In this document: positions 1-9,589 of the stretch, in pieces
How the letters are laid out: every line of letters starts with the position of its first letter
How positions within the stretch are numbered: the stretch's first letter is position 1
Origin: CAZOSF01 sp964582415
GTDB lineage: Bacteria; Bacteroidota; Bacteroidia; Flavobacteriales; Flavobacteriaceae
DNA length: 52,262 nucleotides
Direction: 5' to 3'
Assembly: GCA_964582415.1 (NCBI GenBank)
Contig: CAZOSF010000009.1
Coordinates: 1 to 52,262 of the forward strand
Translations under genes and position numbers: made by a program
Notes under the pieces: generated by a model
Seen by the model: the letters and a program-made list of their open reading frames with translations, nothing else
What the model was told of the DNA's origin: nothing
Database searches by the model: none

Positions 1-993
1 CGGATAGGAAAACTTTCTGCTGGAAGGATACTCTTCTTTTGGCAGTATACTTCCAAGGTCCCCTAACTTATACCGAAATAACGGCATGGCAAAATTGGTT
101 AGGCTCGTCACCAGAATGTGACCTTTTTCACCCGATTGAATCGGATTTCCCTGGTCGTCAACAACCTCAATATAAACATGGGGTGCCATAATGTAGTAAG
201 CCTCTAGATCCAACTGACAACCCATCATAAAACCTTCCCCACAACCATAGGTATTTACGATTACTGGTTCATCGAAAGCCTTATTGAAATTCTCTCGATA
301 TTCACGAAATAGTTTGTCTCCCAAAGAGTGCAGGCTCACAAAAGGAAGTGTCATATTCCGCGCAATCACTCTTTTGGCCAATTCATTGATTGCAGAGGGA
401 TAGCCCGCTATATGCTGAGGTCTTGTGCGTGAAAATGCCGCAATAATTCGATCTAGTTTTTCCTCCGTTAGGGTAAAAGCTTCCTCATATTGGACGCGAA
501 AAAAAAGGTCCTTAAGTTTTTTACTGAATGACCGTTTTGGGGAAATACCAAACTGAAGCATGGGTTCCCCAGGACGATATCCACCCCATTTCCACCAATG
601 GGTTTGAATGGCGCGCACCAAGAACCGCTCCTCATGGGTCATATAGGTAAACGACTGGATACCGCTACTACCACTGCTAAAATTCTTAACCAGGGTTTCT
701 GTATCGTATGCTGATGAAACCAGTTCTTCATGATGTTTTCTCAATATTTCTTTGGTGAGAATAGGCCATTGCTCTAAAGGGGTTTCCTTCGTTAATCCTA
801 ACGTTTGGTAATAAGGCACCTTTTCAAGGGCATAGGCCATCATTTCCTTTAATCGGGTTTCTTGAATGGCCAACAACTCCGATTCCGAAAGGGTGTCGTA
901 ACAATCCCATTCTTTAATCTGCCTGTGGAAATTGCCCCCAAAGAACAAGGACCCTAAGGGGAGAATCAATTTTTCTAATAGCAATGGATACAT
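1..993 (-). CDS. CapK/PaaK-like adenylate-forming ligase (partial, N-terminal 331 aa)
   Basis: The reading frame is open from ATG at 993 down to the window edge, so only the first 331 residues are seen; family members are usually about 430 aa. It carries the adenylate-forming loop SSGSSGIQSF, the segment TYGCGEGF and FRYKLGD, all typical of phenylacetate-CoA ligase/CapK-like proteins. In this subfamily the true substrate is usually unknown and many members sit with polysaccharide or surface genes, so phenylacetate should not be assumed. It diverges from purD across 92 bp. The start at 993 follows a non-coding, A/T-rich leader. The family assignment is fairly firm; the substrate is not known. 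Confidence 0.8.
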   Translation of the reverse strand, partial: MYPLLLEKLILPLGSLFFGGNFHRQIKEWDCYDTLSESELLAIQETRLKEMMAYALEKVPYYQTLGLTKETPLEQWPILTKEILRKHHEELVSSAYDTETLVKNFSSGSSGIQSFTYMTHEERFLVRAIQTHWWKWGGYRPGEPMLQFGISPKRSFSKKLKDLFFRVQYEEAFTLTEEKLDRIIAAFSRTRPQHIAGYPSAINELAKRVIARNMTLPFVSLHSLGDKLFREYRENFNKAFDEPVIVNTYGCGEGFMMGCQLDLEAYYIMAPHVYIEVVDDQGNPIQSGEKGHILVTSLTNFAMPLFRYKLGDLGSILPKEEYPSSRKFSYP

Positions 994-1052
994 TTAGCGA
1001 TGTTGACAGTCAGGTTTTACCCGAAAAATTAGGGCTTCAATTTACAAACAAT

Positions 1053-1060
1053 TATTTTTG
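1053..1060 (+). promoter_or_regulatory. Predicted -7 element of purD promoter
   Basis: TATTTTTG matches the Bacteroidota -7 consensus TAnnTTTG and lies 26 bp before the purD ATG. No clear -33 TTG was seen at the usual distance. Confidence 0.45.
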
Positions 1061-1085
1061 AAGCTGAAAAATAAAGCCTTCTCCC

Positions 1086-2357
1086 ATGAATATTTTAGTC
1101 CTTGGTTCCGGTGGCAGGGAACATACATTTGCCTTTAAAATTGCTCAAAGCCCTCGTTGTGAAAACCTGTTTGTTGCCCCAGGCAATGCAGGCACGGAAG
1201 CAATAGCAACGAACCTTCCACTTTCGGTGACCAATTTTGAAGCCATAAAAAAAGCAGTACTTGAAAACGCAATCGACATGGTCGTGGTAGGACCAGAGGA
1301 TCCGTTAGTAGAAGGAATCGTGGATTTTTTCAAAGCAGATTCGGACCTAAAGGAGGTATTGTTAGTAGGGCCCTCAAAACAGGGGGCGTCGTTGGAAGGC
1401 AGTAAAGAAAGGGCCAAAGAATTTATGGCGACCCACGGCATTCCTACCGCAGCATATCAAAGCTTTACTGCGGATACCTTGGAAGCAGGAAAGGCATTTT
1501 TAGAGACGCTTAAGCCTCCCTATGTTCTTAAAGCAGATGGTTTGGCCGCCGGTAAAGGGGTGTTAATTCTGAAGGACTTGGCCGAAGCGAAAAAGGAATT
1601 GGAAAATATGTTGGCCCACGCAAAGTTTGGATCCGCTAGCGCAAAAGTGGTGATTGAAGAATTTTTAGATGGAATTGAACTTAGTGTTTTCGTCTTGACA
1701 GATGGCGCCAATTATAAAATCTTGCCTACGGCGAAAGACTATAAACGCATTGGTGAAGGAGACACCGGACTGAATACTGGAGGGATGGGAGCCGTTTCCC
1801 CAGTTCCCTTTGCAAATAAAAACTTTTTGGACAGAATAGAAGAGCGAATTGTGAAACCCACCATTAATGGTTTAAAACAAGAAGCTATCGATTACAAAGG
1901 GTTTGTCTTTATCGGCCTCATCAAGGTGAATGGCGAACCCTATGTTATTGAATATAACGTGCGAATGGGGGACCCCGAAACCGAAGTGGTACTTCCTCGA
2001 ATAAAAAGTGACTTGGTTACTTTGTTGGAAAAAACGGCTCAAGGGAAACTCGGTGAAGCAGATCTAGAGTTGGATCCGCGTGCGGCGGCTACCATCATGG
2101 TAGTGTCTGGAGGTTACCCCGAAGCTTATGAAAAGGGAAAAGAAATTCAGGGGCTACAACAAGTTCAAGACAGCATTGTTTTTCATGCCGGAACGACAAT
2201 CAAGGATGGGAAAGTGGTAACTAATGGCGGTCGCGTTATTGCAATTACTTCCCTAGATAACGATTTCAGAAAGGCCATAAAAAAATCTTACCAAGAGATA
2301 GAAAAACTAACTTTTGATAAGATGTATTATAGAACCGATATCGGTTTTGACTTATAG
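1086..2357 (+). CDS. purD: Phosphoribosylamine--glycine ligase (GARS)
   Basis: Second step of de novo purine synthesis: ATP-dependent joining of glycine to 5-phosphoribosylamine in the cytosol. The 423-aa length is standard. The N-terminus MNILVLGSGGREH is the PurD signature; the ATP-grasp region includes VLKADGLAAGKGV near residue 147-159 and the C-terminal metal/ATP segment EYNVRMGDPETE near 288-299, followed by the GARS C-terminal domain with VVSGGYPE. It is transcribed alone: it diverges from the CapK-like gene and converges with the DUF6341 gene only 6 bp beyond its stop, with no evident terminator between them. Other pur genes are not in the window. Confidence 0.97.
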   Translation: MNILVLGSGGREHTFAFKIAQSPRCENLFVAPGNAGTEAIATNLPLSVTNFEAIKKAVLENAIDMVVVGPEDPLVEGIVDFFKADSDLKEVLLVGPSKQGASLEGSKERAKEFMATHGIPTAAYQSFTADTLEAGKAFLETLKPPYVLKADGLAAGKGVLILKDLAEAKKELENMLAHAKFGSASAKVVIEEFLDGIELSVFVLTDGANYKILPTAKDYKRIGEGDTGLNTGGMGAVSPVPFANKNFLDRIEERIVKPTINGLKQEAIDYKGFVFIGLIKVNGEPYVIEYNVRMGDPETEVVLPRIKSDLVTLLEKTAQGKLGEADLELDPRAAATIMVVSGGYPEAYEKGKEIQGLQQVQDSIVFHAGTTIKDGKVVTNGGRVIAITSLDNDFRKAIKKSYQEIEKLTFDKMYYRTDIGFDL

Positions 2358-2363
2358 TCTCGA

Positions 2364-2600
2364 CTAGCCCAAATAGGAATGAGAAGTCTGGCTGCGGTCT
2401 TCCTCACCATTGGAGTTGAAAGTGGACAATTGTTTCATCCAGTAAATAAATGCCACAAAGCCAATGAGAAGGAATGTCCAACTCATAAAGTTGGCTCCCC
2501 ACCAAGTATCCAATTCCCAAGCACGAATTGCATCCAAGGGATTAAATAACAATGTCTCCGCAACAGATTGTATGCCTTCAAAGAATCCTTTCCAAGTCAT
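2364..2600 (-). CDS. DUF6341 family small membrane protein
   Basis: A 78-aa protein with one hydrophobic segment at about residues 36-55 (NFMSWTFLLIGFVAFIYWM) and an acidic/Ser-rich hydrophilic tail. It resembles the DUF6341 family, found in Flavobacteriaceae next to DUF6427 genes and purD/upp; the function is unknown. It diverges from the DUF6427 gene over 39 bp, the arrangement I associate with this family in related genomes. A TATTTTTG element precedes it. The upp gene I would expect nearby is absent here. Confidence 0.8.
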   Translation of the reverse strand: MTWKGFFEGIQSVAETLLFNPLDAIRAWELDTWWGANFMSWTFLLIGFVAFIYWMKQLSTFNSNGEEDRSQTSHSYLG

Positions 2601-2618
2601 AGTAGTATATTTAGGTCA

Positions 2619-2626
2619 CAAAAATA
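2619..2626 (-). promoter_or_regulatory. Predicted -7 element for DUF6341 gene
   Basis: The minus strand reads TATTTTTG, matching TAnnTTTG, 18 bp before the start codon at 2600. Confidence 0.4.
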
Positions 2627-2639
2627 GAAATTAAGCCGT

Positions 2640-3560
2640 ATGCTTACAAGCTTTTTTGATAAATCTAGTCCCTTCAATTACCTGCTGCTGAGCATTTATT
2701 TGGTGGCGGTTCTTTTTTTACAAGCAACGACAGCTAGAACAGTAGGCTGGGAAGTGACATCGTTACTAGTAGTGCTCATGGAAGGCACCTTGTTGATTTT
2801 CTCCATGTTATTGGTGGATTTTTTTATCCGAAAAAACGCACTCACCGCTTCCAATACCCTCGGAATTTTTAGTTTCAGTACTTCGGCTTTGCTTGTTCCA
2901 TTGGCATTCCATTCGGAGGTTTTATGGGGGTTGTTTTTTGTGTTATTGGGGCTGCGAAGGATGTTTAGCCTTCAATCTGGACGGAACGATGTACGCAAAA
3001 TTACCGATGCAAGCTTCTGGTTTTTTGTTGCTACCTACTTTTACTTTTGGAATGTCCTTTGGTTTATTCCACTTTATATAGCTATTACTTCCATGAAGGA
3101 ACTTCGATTTAGGTATTACTTTATACCTCCTATTACGGGAGTTGGGTTATTGCTAATTTTTTCTGCCTATTTTCTGATGAAACAAGATTCGTTTCATTGG
3201 CTGACGACATGGGCACAAAAACCCTCCCTCTTGTTTCGAGAATATGGAAATGTGACACACCTTATCGCTATAACGGTACTGTTCGCCTTTTTGATCTGGA
3301 GCTTTTTCTTCCGAATTATTCTGATGCCCGAAATTCCGAAGAAATATAAAAGCAATTTTGTATTGGGATTTTTTGTTGCCGTCGTTGGAATTTTAGTCGC
3401 TACGGTAGCTCCGAACAAAACCGGAGCTGAACTCGTTTACATTGCACCTGGATTTGCCTTGATACTTGCAACCTACCTGGAACGCAATTCCGATCTATGG
3501 CTTAGGGAGCTCATGATGTGGGTATTGCTAATCCTTCCTATAGTATTGCCTTTTCTATAG
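2640..3560 (+). CDS. DUF6427 family polytopic membrane protein
   Basis: A 306-aa, very hydrophobic protein with roughly eight to ten membrane spans (for example residues 14-30, 43-65, 76-104, 127-150, 160-176, 208-228, 244-262, 288-306). It matches my recollection of the Flavobacteriaceae DUF6427 family; no enzymatic motif or soluble domain is visible and the function is unknown. It diverges from the DUF6341 gene, a conserved pairing that suggests a shared membrane role. The start chosen is the first ATG after the divergent promoter region. Confidence 0.75.
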   Translation: MLTSFFDKSSPFNYLLLSIYLVAVLFLQATTARTVGWEVTSLLVVLMEGTLLIFSMLLVDFFIRKNALTASNTLGIFSFSTSALLVPLAFHSEVLWGLFFVLLGLRRMFSLQSGRNDVRKITDASFWFFVATYFYFWNVLWFIPLYIAITSMKELRFRYYFIPPITGVGLLLIFSAYFLMKQDSFHWLTTWAQKPSLLFREYGNVTHLIAITVLFAFLIWSFFFRIILMPEIPKKYKSNFVLGFFVAVVGILVATVAPNKTGAELVYIAPGFALILATYLERNSDLWLRELMMWVLLILPIVLPFL

Positions 3561-3618
3561 AGGGCTATTGAACATGTAAAAGGGTATCCGAGTCCGACAC
3601 TTACTGCGGAAAATAGGT

Positions 3619-3626
3619 TACCTTTG
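3619..3626 (+). promoter_or_regulatory. Predicted -7 element for DUF4254-GT9 operon
   Basis: TACCTTTG is a perfect TAnnTTTG match. It lies 26 bp before the ATG at 3653 (17 bp before the alternative ATG at 3644). Confidence 0.5.
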
Positions 3627-3652
3627 CAAAGACTTCCTTTAAAATGAATATC

Positions 3653-4261
3653 ATGTTTACCGAAACGGCCAATACAATTTTCCAAAAGGTAATAGACACC
3701 TACCACATCAAAGATAACCCGTACCAAGAGTTCCACAATCCCTATGATAAGAATACCCAATTGTTGGAACATTTACTGTATCGAAAGTGCTGGATAGATA
3801 CAGTACAATGGCATTATGAAGATATCATTCGCGATCCAAATATCGATCCAGTCGATGCCTTACGATTGAAACGGGAAATAGATGCTTCCAATCAAGATCG
3901 TACCGATACCGTGGAATATATCGACAGCTATTTTTTGGAAAAGTACAAGGAGGTTCCTGTTCAAGAAGGTGCCACTATCAACACCGAAAGTCCTGCCTGG
4001 GGAATCGACCGACTTTCTATTTTGGCGCTTAAGATTTACCACATGAAGGAGGAAGCGGAAAGGGAAGATGCAAGCCCAGAACATCGAGCTGCTTGTCAGA
4101 AGAAACTGAACGTTCTTTTGGAGCAGCGTACCGATTTAAGTACTGCCATAGAGCAATTATTGGAGGACATCGCGCAAGGAAGAAAGTACATGAAAGTCTA
4201 CAAACAGATGAAAATGTACAATGATGATGAATTGAACCCGGTTCTTAGGAGTCAAAAGTAA
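3653..4261 (+). CDS. DUF4254 domain-containing protein
   Basis: A 202-aa soluble protein of the DUF4254 family, recognised from the conserved core LLYRKCWIDTVQWHYEDIIR near residues 41-60. Family function is unknown, but it is habitually found directly before a family 9 glycosyltransferase, as here (4-bp gap), suggesting a role in surface glycan or LPS work. An in-frame ATG at 3644 would add three residues; I prefer 3653 because family members usually begin MF(S/T). Mostly helical and charged, with no signal peptide or membrane span. Confidence 0.82.
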   Translation: MFTETANTIFQKVIDTYHIKDNPYQEFHNPYDKNTQLLEHLLYRKCWIDTVQWHYEDIIRDPNIDPVDALRLKREIDASNQDRTDTVEYIDSYFLEKYKEVPVQEGATINTESPAWGIDRLSILALKIYHMKEEAEREDASPEHRAACQKKLNVLLEQRTDLSTAIEQLLEDIAQGRKYMKVYKQMKMYNDDELNPVLRSQK

Positions 4262-4265
4262 AAGA

Positions 4266-5303
4266 TTGGAACTGCCGAAGCATATCGCCGTACTGCGTCT
4301 ATCGGCTATGGGGGATGTAGCCATGACGGTACCTGTTTTACAGGTGTTGTCGCATTTCTACCCCCATCTTAAAATCACTGTGGTATCAAGAGGCTTTTTC
4401 AAGCCTATGTTTAAAAATCTCAAAAATGTTGACTTTTATGAAGTTGATGTTTATGGCAAACATAAAGGTGGTGTTGGCCTATGGCGATTGGCGAATGAGT
4501 TAAAAGCACTGGAAATTGATGCGGTGGCCGATTTGCACAATGTGATACGCTCGAATGTTGTCACCTCTTTTTTATGGCTGAAGGGGATTCCTTCCATGAA
4601 AATCGATAAAGGAAGACGAGAAAAGGCCCAACTTACCCAAGCGGAAGGGAAGGACATTCAACCGCTAAAGTCGACCCATGAACGCTATGCGGATGTATTT
4701 CGAAAGCTAGGATTTAAAGTTGATTTAAAAACCTGGAAAAAACCATCTACAACGAAAGTTTCTGAAACCTGCTCCCGATTTATAGGGCAAGGTTCCAACA
4801 TGAAAATTGGGATAGCCCCGTTTGCTGCGTTTCCTTCCAAAGTTTATCCAATAACCAAAATAATGGAGCTTATCAAAATCCTCAATGCAAAGACAAGCTG
4901 TTCTATTTATCTGTTTGGCGGCGGGAAAAAAGAAGTGGAACAATTAGAACATCTGGCATCTTCATTTGAAAATGTTGAGAATCTTGCTGGAGAAATGAGC
5001 TTTGAGGAGGAACTCAATTGTATGGGTCATTTGGATGCCATGGTTTCCATGGATAGTGGCAATGGACATTTGGCAGCTCTCTTCGGGATTCCTGTCATTA
5101 CACTTTGGGGGGTTACCCATCCTTATGCTGGTTTCGTGCCGTTCCATCAGCCTATGGAAAACCAATTCATGGCCGATAGAAATCAATACCCCTTGATTCC
5201 AACCTCTATTTACGGGAACAAATTTCCAGAAGGGTATGATAAAGCAATTTCAACGATACCACCAGAGAAGATTGCCCAAAGAATAGTTGACCTGTTTACC
5301 TAA
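4266..5303 (+). CDS. Glycosyltransferase family 9 (heptosyltransferase-like)
   Basis: A 345-aa GT-B enzyme of family 9. The N-terminus ILRLSAMGD-type motif (here AVLRLSAMGDVAMT) and the C-terminal donor-site segment VSMDSGNGHLAALFGIP around residues 258-274 are the usual ADP-heptose/LPS heptosyltransferase signatures. It probably adds a sugar to LPS core or another cell-surface glycan at the inner face of the membrane. The start is TTG at 4266: the only ATG near the N-terminus, at 4308, would delete the first motif. It follows the DUF4254 gene by 4 bp and converges with the reductase gene, their stops overlapping by 4 bp. Confidence 0.88.
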   Translation: MELPKHIAVLRLSAMGDVAMTVPVLQVLSHFYPHLKITVVSRGFFKPMFKNLKNVDFYEVDVYGKHKGGVGLWRLANELKALEIDAVADLHNVIRSNVVTSFLWLKGIPSMKIDKGRREKAQLTQAEGKDIQPLKSTHERYADVFRKLGFKVDLKTWKKPSTTKVSETCSRFIGQGSNMKIGIAPFAAFPSKVYPITKIMELIKILNAKTSCSIYLFGGGKKEVEQLEHLASSFENVENLAGEMSFEEELNCMGHLDAMVSMDSGNGHLAALFGIPVITLWGVTHPYAGFVPFHQPMENQFMADRNQYPLIPTSIYGNKFPEGYDKAISTIPPEKIAQRIVDLFT

Positions 5304-6349
5304 ACGTCATCATAATCCACCACCACAAAATCGGAAGTGGGATGTGATTGGCAGGTAAGGATAAGGTTTTCTTCAAGTTCGCTATCCGTCAATACCATAT
5401 TTTTCTTCATTTCAACCTTCCCTTCTTTAAGGCGGGCAATACAGGTGCTGCAAATACCTCCTTTACAACTGTAAGGGGCATCCATTCCTTGATCCAATGC
5501 AGCATCTAGAATGCTTTTTTCCCGTGGCATGTTAAAGCGGACGGTTTCATCATCCAAAGTAATGGTAGCCTGGGTTTGGCCCGTGAGGACTCCCATGGTG
5601 TCTCCCTCTTCTTTTGTCGTAAAAAGTTCAAAATGGATGTCGTTTTCTTTAACGCCAAATTCCATGAGGGTGTCTTTTACTTCCATGATCATTTCTTCAG
5701 GGCCGCAGAGGTAAAAAGAATGGAATCCGATATTTTTATATTCGCTTTTAAGTAGAAAATTCACCATAGAACGCTCGATTCTTCCGAAGCGGCATCCTTC
5801 TACATTTTGACGGCTGAAAAAATAGGTGATTCGCAAACGCTCGGGGTGTGCTTTTCTTAAGGCTTCCAGTTCCTCATAAAACATTGTTTCAACCAGATTC
5901 TGATTCCCATAGGCTAGTGTAAAGGTGGATTTAGGCTCTTTTTCCAATACCGTTTTTATCATGGATAAAATGGGCGTAATGCCACTACCTGCAGCGAAAG
6001 CAAAATAATTATTTTCATGGCTACTGTCGGTATTAAGTATAAACAAACCTTGTGGCGGCATCACTTCCAGAACATCACCAACTTTCAACGAGCTGTTGGC
6101 AATTTCAGAAAAATAGCCGCCCTCAACACGCTTAATTCCAATGCGCCATTCTCCTGAAATCTCGGAAGAACACAGGGAATAGGAACGCCTGATTTCTCGT
6201 TCGTCTTTTTGGTACCGTAGGGTCAGGTACTGACCTGCCTTAAATTGGTAAGCATCCCGAAGTGAATTAGGAATTTCGAAGGCAATCGATATGGCGTTCG
6301 GAGTCTCCTGCTTTTTGTCGGAAATGGTTAGTGAATGAAACTGACTCAT
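5300..6349 (-). CDS. PaaE-like flavin/2Fe-2S oxidoreductase
   Basis: A 349-aa reductase of the ferredoxin-NADP reductase plus plant-type ferredoxin architecture, as in PaaE of the phenylacetyl-CoA epoxidase. FAD site RRSYS at 54-58; NAD(P) site GSGITP at 121-126 and YLCGPEEM near 213-220; C-terminal 2Fe-2S ligands Cys295, Cys300, Cys303 and Cys333. It moves electrons from NAD(P)H to an unseen oxygenase or desaturase. No paa genes are nearby, so the partner is unknown; in Flavobacteriaceae stand-alone copies are common. An upstream in-frame ATG at 6367 is rejected because it falls inside the -7 promoter element. Confidence 0.87.
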   Translation of the reverse strand: MSQFHSLTISDKKQETPNAISIAFEIPNSLRDAYQFKAGQYLTLRYQKDEREIRRSYSLCSSEISGEWRIGIKRVEGGYFSEIANSSLKVGDVLEVMPPQGLFILNTDSSHENNYFAFAAGSGITPILSMIKTVLEKEPKSTFTLAYGNQNLVETMFYEELEALRKAHPERLRITYFFSRQNVEGCRFGRIERSMVNFLLKSEYKNIGFHSFYLCGPEEMIMEVKDTLMEFGVKENDIHFELFTTKEEGDTMGVLTGQTQATITLDDETVRFNMPREKSILDAALDQGMDAPYSCKGGICSTCIARLKEGKVEMKKNMVLTDSELEENLILTCQSHPTSDFVVVDYDDV

Positions 6350-6364
6350 AGCGTAAATTTTTGG

Positions 6365-6372
6365 CAAAAATA
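6365..6372 (-). promoter_or_regulatory. Predicted -7 element for PaaE-like reductase
   Basis: The minus strand reads TATTTTTG, 15 bp before the ATG at 6349. Its position argues for the shorter protein. Confidence 0.45.
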
Positions 6373-6538
6373 CAAATCGATTTGAGTTCTTCCATGAACG
6401 ACCCTTTGGGAAGCGCCCATTTTTTAGAGGAAAAGCTTCCAGTTACAAAAAAGAAGCGTATTTTTACCCTCCTGTAGGTATCTTTAGATACTAAAAACAA
6501 AGGAATTAAGTTACAGTACTATACAAACTGAAATAATT

Positions 6539-9094
6539 TTGAAACGCCTACCCTATTTTTCCGTTTTTCTTTTGTCTGCCCTTTTATTGGTGGCTTGTTC
6601 TAGGAAAAAAAACACCTTTATGTCCAGAAATTTTCATGCGGTAACAGCTGAATATAATGCCCTATATAACGGATATTTGGCTTTGGACGCTGGAAACATG
6701 GAACTGTCCCAAACCTATAGGGACAATTTTTGGGAAATACTGCCTGTAGAACGATTTGAGATTAAGAGTGCGGTGCCAAAACCAGGAGAGAAGGGAAATG
6801 CCAATTTCAATCGTGCCGAAGAAAAGGCGGCAAAAGCTATTCAAAAACACGCTATTTATCTGGATGGTAAAGAATACAATCCACAGATTGATGAGGCCTA
6901 TATGCTTTTGGGGAAAGCTCGATATTTCGACCAACGATTTGTTCCGGCACAAGATGCTTTCAACTTTATCCTAAGCAGATATCCAACCAGTAACAACATC
7001 AATGAGGCTCGAATGTGGAAAGCCAAAACCAACATTCGTTTAGGCAATGAAGAAGGAGCTCTGGAAGAATTGGCCTTCTTGATGGACAAAGAAGGGTTAA
7101 GTGATGACGATAAAGCCGATGCAGCAGCTGTTATGGCTCAGGCTTACATCAATATGGATACTTTGGAAGCCGCATTACCCATGATAAAGGTGGCTTCTGA
7201 ATATGTTGATGATAATGAAATGCGGGGGCGTTATGCCTACATAAAGGGGCAGTTATACAATCGATTAGGAGAAAAGGACAGCGCAAATATGGCGTTCCAA
7301 GAAGTAATCGAATTGAATCGAAAATCCCCTCGCGTTTACATGATCAATGCCTATATGGAGCAGATGCGAAACTTCGATTATGAGAAAGGAGATCGCATTG
7401 CTTTATTGGAATTATTGGATGATTTGGAAAAGAACCGTGAAAACCGTCCTTATTTGGCGTTGATATACAACCAGTATGGAGAATTTTATCGAAATACTGA
7501 AAGTGTTGATACCGCAGTAAGTTTTTACAATAAGTCCATCAAGAACTACCGTGAGGACCAAATCCTTCAAGCGCTCAACTATTCAACCTTAGCGGAAATC
7601 TTTTTCGATAAGGCAGAATACAAAACTGCCGGAAATTACTATGATAGTACCCTTACCTTTTTGGAAGAAAAATCCAGACAATGGAGAAGGGTGAAAAAGA
7701 AAAGGGACAATTTGGCCGATGTGATCAAGTACGAGGATATTGCCGCCCGGAACGATTCCATTCTACATCTTACTTCTATGTCGGAGGCCGAGCAATTAGC
7801 ATTCTTTAATGAGTATATTGAGGGGCTGAAAGAAAAGGCACGCCAAGATTCCATTGCTAAGGTTAAGCAAGAAGAGGCCATTGCCAACCAAGAATTTTAC
7901 AAGAAACGAACTTCCAAAACCGAGGAAGGAGGAACTTTTTATTTCTACAATAGCACCACCGTAGCCTATGGGCGTCAAGAATTCCAGAAAATCTGGGGAA
8001 ATAGAAAATTAAAAGACAATTGGCGAATTTCTACTATTCGGGTAGCTACGGGTGAGGATGAAATTGCTGCCGCGAATGACAAAGAAGAAATTGTCGACAC
8101 TAGCGTACTGTATGATCCGGAAACCTATCTCTCTAAGATCCCAAAAGAAGAAGCCCTGATAGACAGTATTGCACGGGAGCGAAACTTTGCTTATTATCAA
8201 CTCGGACTTATCTATAAAGAGAAATTCCGGGAATACGATCTGGCCACCAACCGATTGGAAACCTTGTTGGGATACCAACCCCAAGAGCGATTGGTATTGC
8301 CTTCCAAATACAATCTTTACAAAATTTACGATTTGTTGGAAAATACAGCCATGGCAGACAAATGGAAGAATGACATCCTAACCAACCATCCCGATTCCCG
8401 TTACGCTGAAATTCTTAGAAACCCAAGTGTTCAATTGGCCACGGATGAATCCAGTCCCGAATTCAAATACAAAGCACTTTATAAGAGATTCGAAGAGGCC
8501 CAGTACGATGAAGTAATCGAAACCAGTGAAGATTATATAAATATTTATGCAGGGAATGATATCGTTCCAAAATTGGAAATGTTGAAGGCGACGGCCTTGG
8601 GCCGAAGAGATGGCTATGAAGCCTACAAAAAGGCCGTGAACTTTGTGGCCTTAAATTACCCCCAAAGTGAGGAGGGCAAGGAAGCTCAATTGATTTATTC
8701 CACCATCATCCCAAAATTGGGAAATAAGGCCTTTGTAACGGAAAGCGATAATTGGAAGGTGGTGTACTCATTCAAACATGAGGAGTTGGAAGAGGCTCAA
8801 AAATTGAAGGACAAGCTCTTGGAAGCGATTGAAGAATACCGTTATCGGGATATGGAGGTGTCTTTAGATTATTACAATCCAGAAACTTACTTTGTGATTA
8901 TTCATGGTTTGAATACACAATTAGGAGGAAGAGGATTTGCCGAACTTTTAAAAGAAAACAAGAAATACAAAATCAAACGCCCTTATTTTGAAATAGCTAG
9001 CCCTAACTACAAAATTGTTCAGATTCATAAGAACTTGGATGACTACCTAAACCTGCAGAACGTGGAAGAAGAAAACAGTAATTCTCAAAAATAA
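6539..9094 (+). CDS. sprE: Gliding motility / type IX secretion lipoprotein SprE (PorW)
   Basis: An 851-aa TPR lipoprotein. The signal peptide ends in a lipobox LLVACS with Cys20, so it is lipid-anchored. The first 60 residues (RNFHAVTAEYNALYNGY) and the many TPR-like helices match SprE/PorW, needed for T9SS secretion and gliding in Flavobacterium johnsoniae and Porphyromonas. The start is TTG at 6539, placing the signal peptide correctly; there is no suitable ATG. The downstream bactofilin begins 6 bp after the stop. The S8 protease at 37.8-41.4 kb carries a T9SS sorting domain, so the system is evidently in use in this organism. Confidence 0.9.
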   Translation: MKRLPYFSVFLLSALLLVACSRKKNTFMSRNFHAVTAEYNALYNGYLALDAGNMELSQTYRDNFWEILPVERFEIKSAVPKPGEKGNANFNRAEEKAAKAIQKHAIYLDGKEYNPQIDEAYMLLGKARYFDQRFVPAQDAFNFILSRYPTSNNINEARMWKAKTNIRLGNEEGALEELAFLMDKEGLSDDDKADAAAVMAQAYINMDTLEAALPMIKVASEYVDDNEMRGRYAYIKGQLYNRLGEKDSANMAFQEVIELNRKSPRVYMINAYMEQMRNFDYEKGDRIALLELLDDLEKNRENRPYLALIYNQYGEFYRNTESVDTAVSFYNKSIKNYREDQILQALNYSTLAEIFFDKAEYKTAGNYYDSTLTFLEEKSRQWRRVKKKRDNLADVIKYEDIAARNDSILHLTSMSEAEQLAFFNEYIEGLKEKARQDSIAKVKQEEAIANQEFYKKRTSKTEEGGTFYFYNSTTVAYGRQEFQKIWGNRKLKDNWRISTIRVATGEDEIAAANDKEEIVDTSVLYDPETYLSKIPKEEALIDSIARERNFAYYQLGLIYKEKFREYDLATNRLETLLGYQPQERLVLPSKYNLYKIYDLLENTAMADKWKNDILTNHPDSRYAEILRNPSVQLATDESSPEFKYKALYKRFEEAQYDEVIETSEDYINIYAGNDIVPKLEMLKATALGRRDGYEAYKKAVNFVALNYPQSEEGKEAQLIYSTIIPKLGNKAFVTESDNWKVVYSFKHEELEEAQKLKDKLLEAIEEYRYRDMEVSLDYYNPETYFVIIHGLNTQLGGRGFAELLKENKKYKIKRPYFEIASPNYKIVQIHKNLDDYLNLQNVEEENSNSQK

Positions 9095-9100
9095 CAACCT

Positions 9101-9580
9101 ATGTTTTCAGATAAAAAAGAGAAAAGTATCAGTATGGAGCCATCTACAAATCAAAACCGAATCAACGAAGGAACCCAATTAAAAGGGGACATCGTTTCCT
9201 CTGGATTCTTTCGAATCGACGGAACCATTGAGGGAAATATTAGTAAACCCTCTAAAGTAGTATTGGGTAAATCGGGATTCATCAAAGGGAAACTCATCTG
9301 TGAAGACGCCGATATGGAAGGACGTTTCGAAGGAACCTTGAATGTCTCGGGAACCTTGACGCTCAAATCCACGGCCCATATAGAAGGGGAAGTAGTTGTT
9401 GGCAAATTGGCGGTCGAGCCAGGGGCTACCTTCAACGCAACCTGTTCTATGCAGGGAGCCACTCCGAAAGCGACCTTGCAAAAAACGGAGAAAGAAGAAG
9501 TAGCTACCGGGAATAGTTTGTTCGATCGGCAACACCGATTCAAAAAAACAGGCACCACATCGGAAATCTCTGAATCTTAA
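9101..9580 (+). CDS. Bactofilin (polymer-forming cytoskeletal protein)
   Basis: A 159-aa bactofilin. The central 90 residues (about 24-115) form the short repeating glycine/valine units of a right-handed beta-helix (SGFFRIDGTIEGN, GKSGFIKGKL, GTLTLKSTAHIEGE); the N- and C-terminal tails are hydrophilic and disordered. Bactofilins polymerise without nucleotides and act as membrane-associated scaffolds in cell shape or organelle positioning. It is 6 bp downstream of sprE and 9 bp upstream of the atpZ-like gene, so probably co-transcribed with them. Confidence 0.9.
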   Translation: MFSDKKEKSISMEPSTNQNRINEGTQLKGDIVSSGFFRIDGTIEGNISKPSKVVLGKSGFIKGKLICEDADMEGRFEGTLNVSGTLTLKSTAHIEGEVVVGKLAVEPGATFNATCSMQGATPKATLQKTEKEEVATGNSLFDRQHRFKKTGTTSEISES

Positions 9581-9589
9581 GCAAATTCC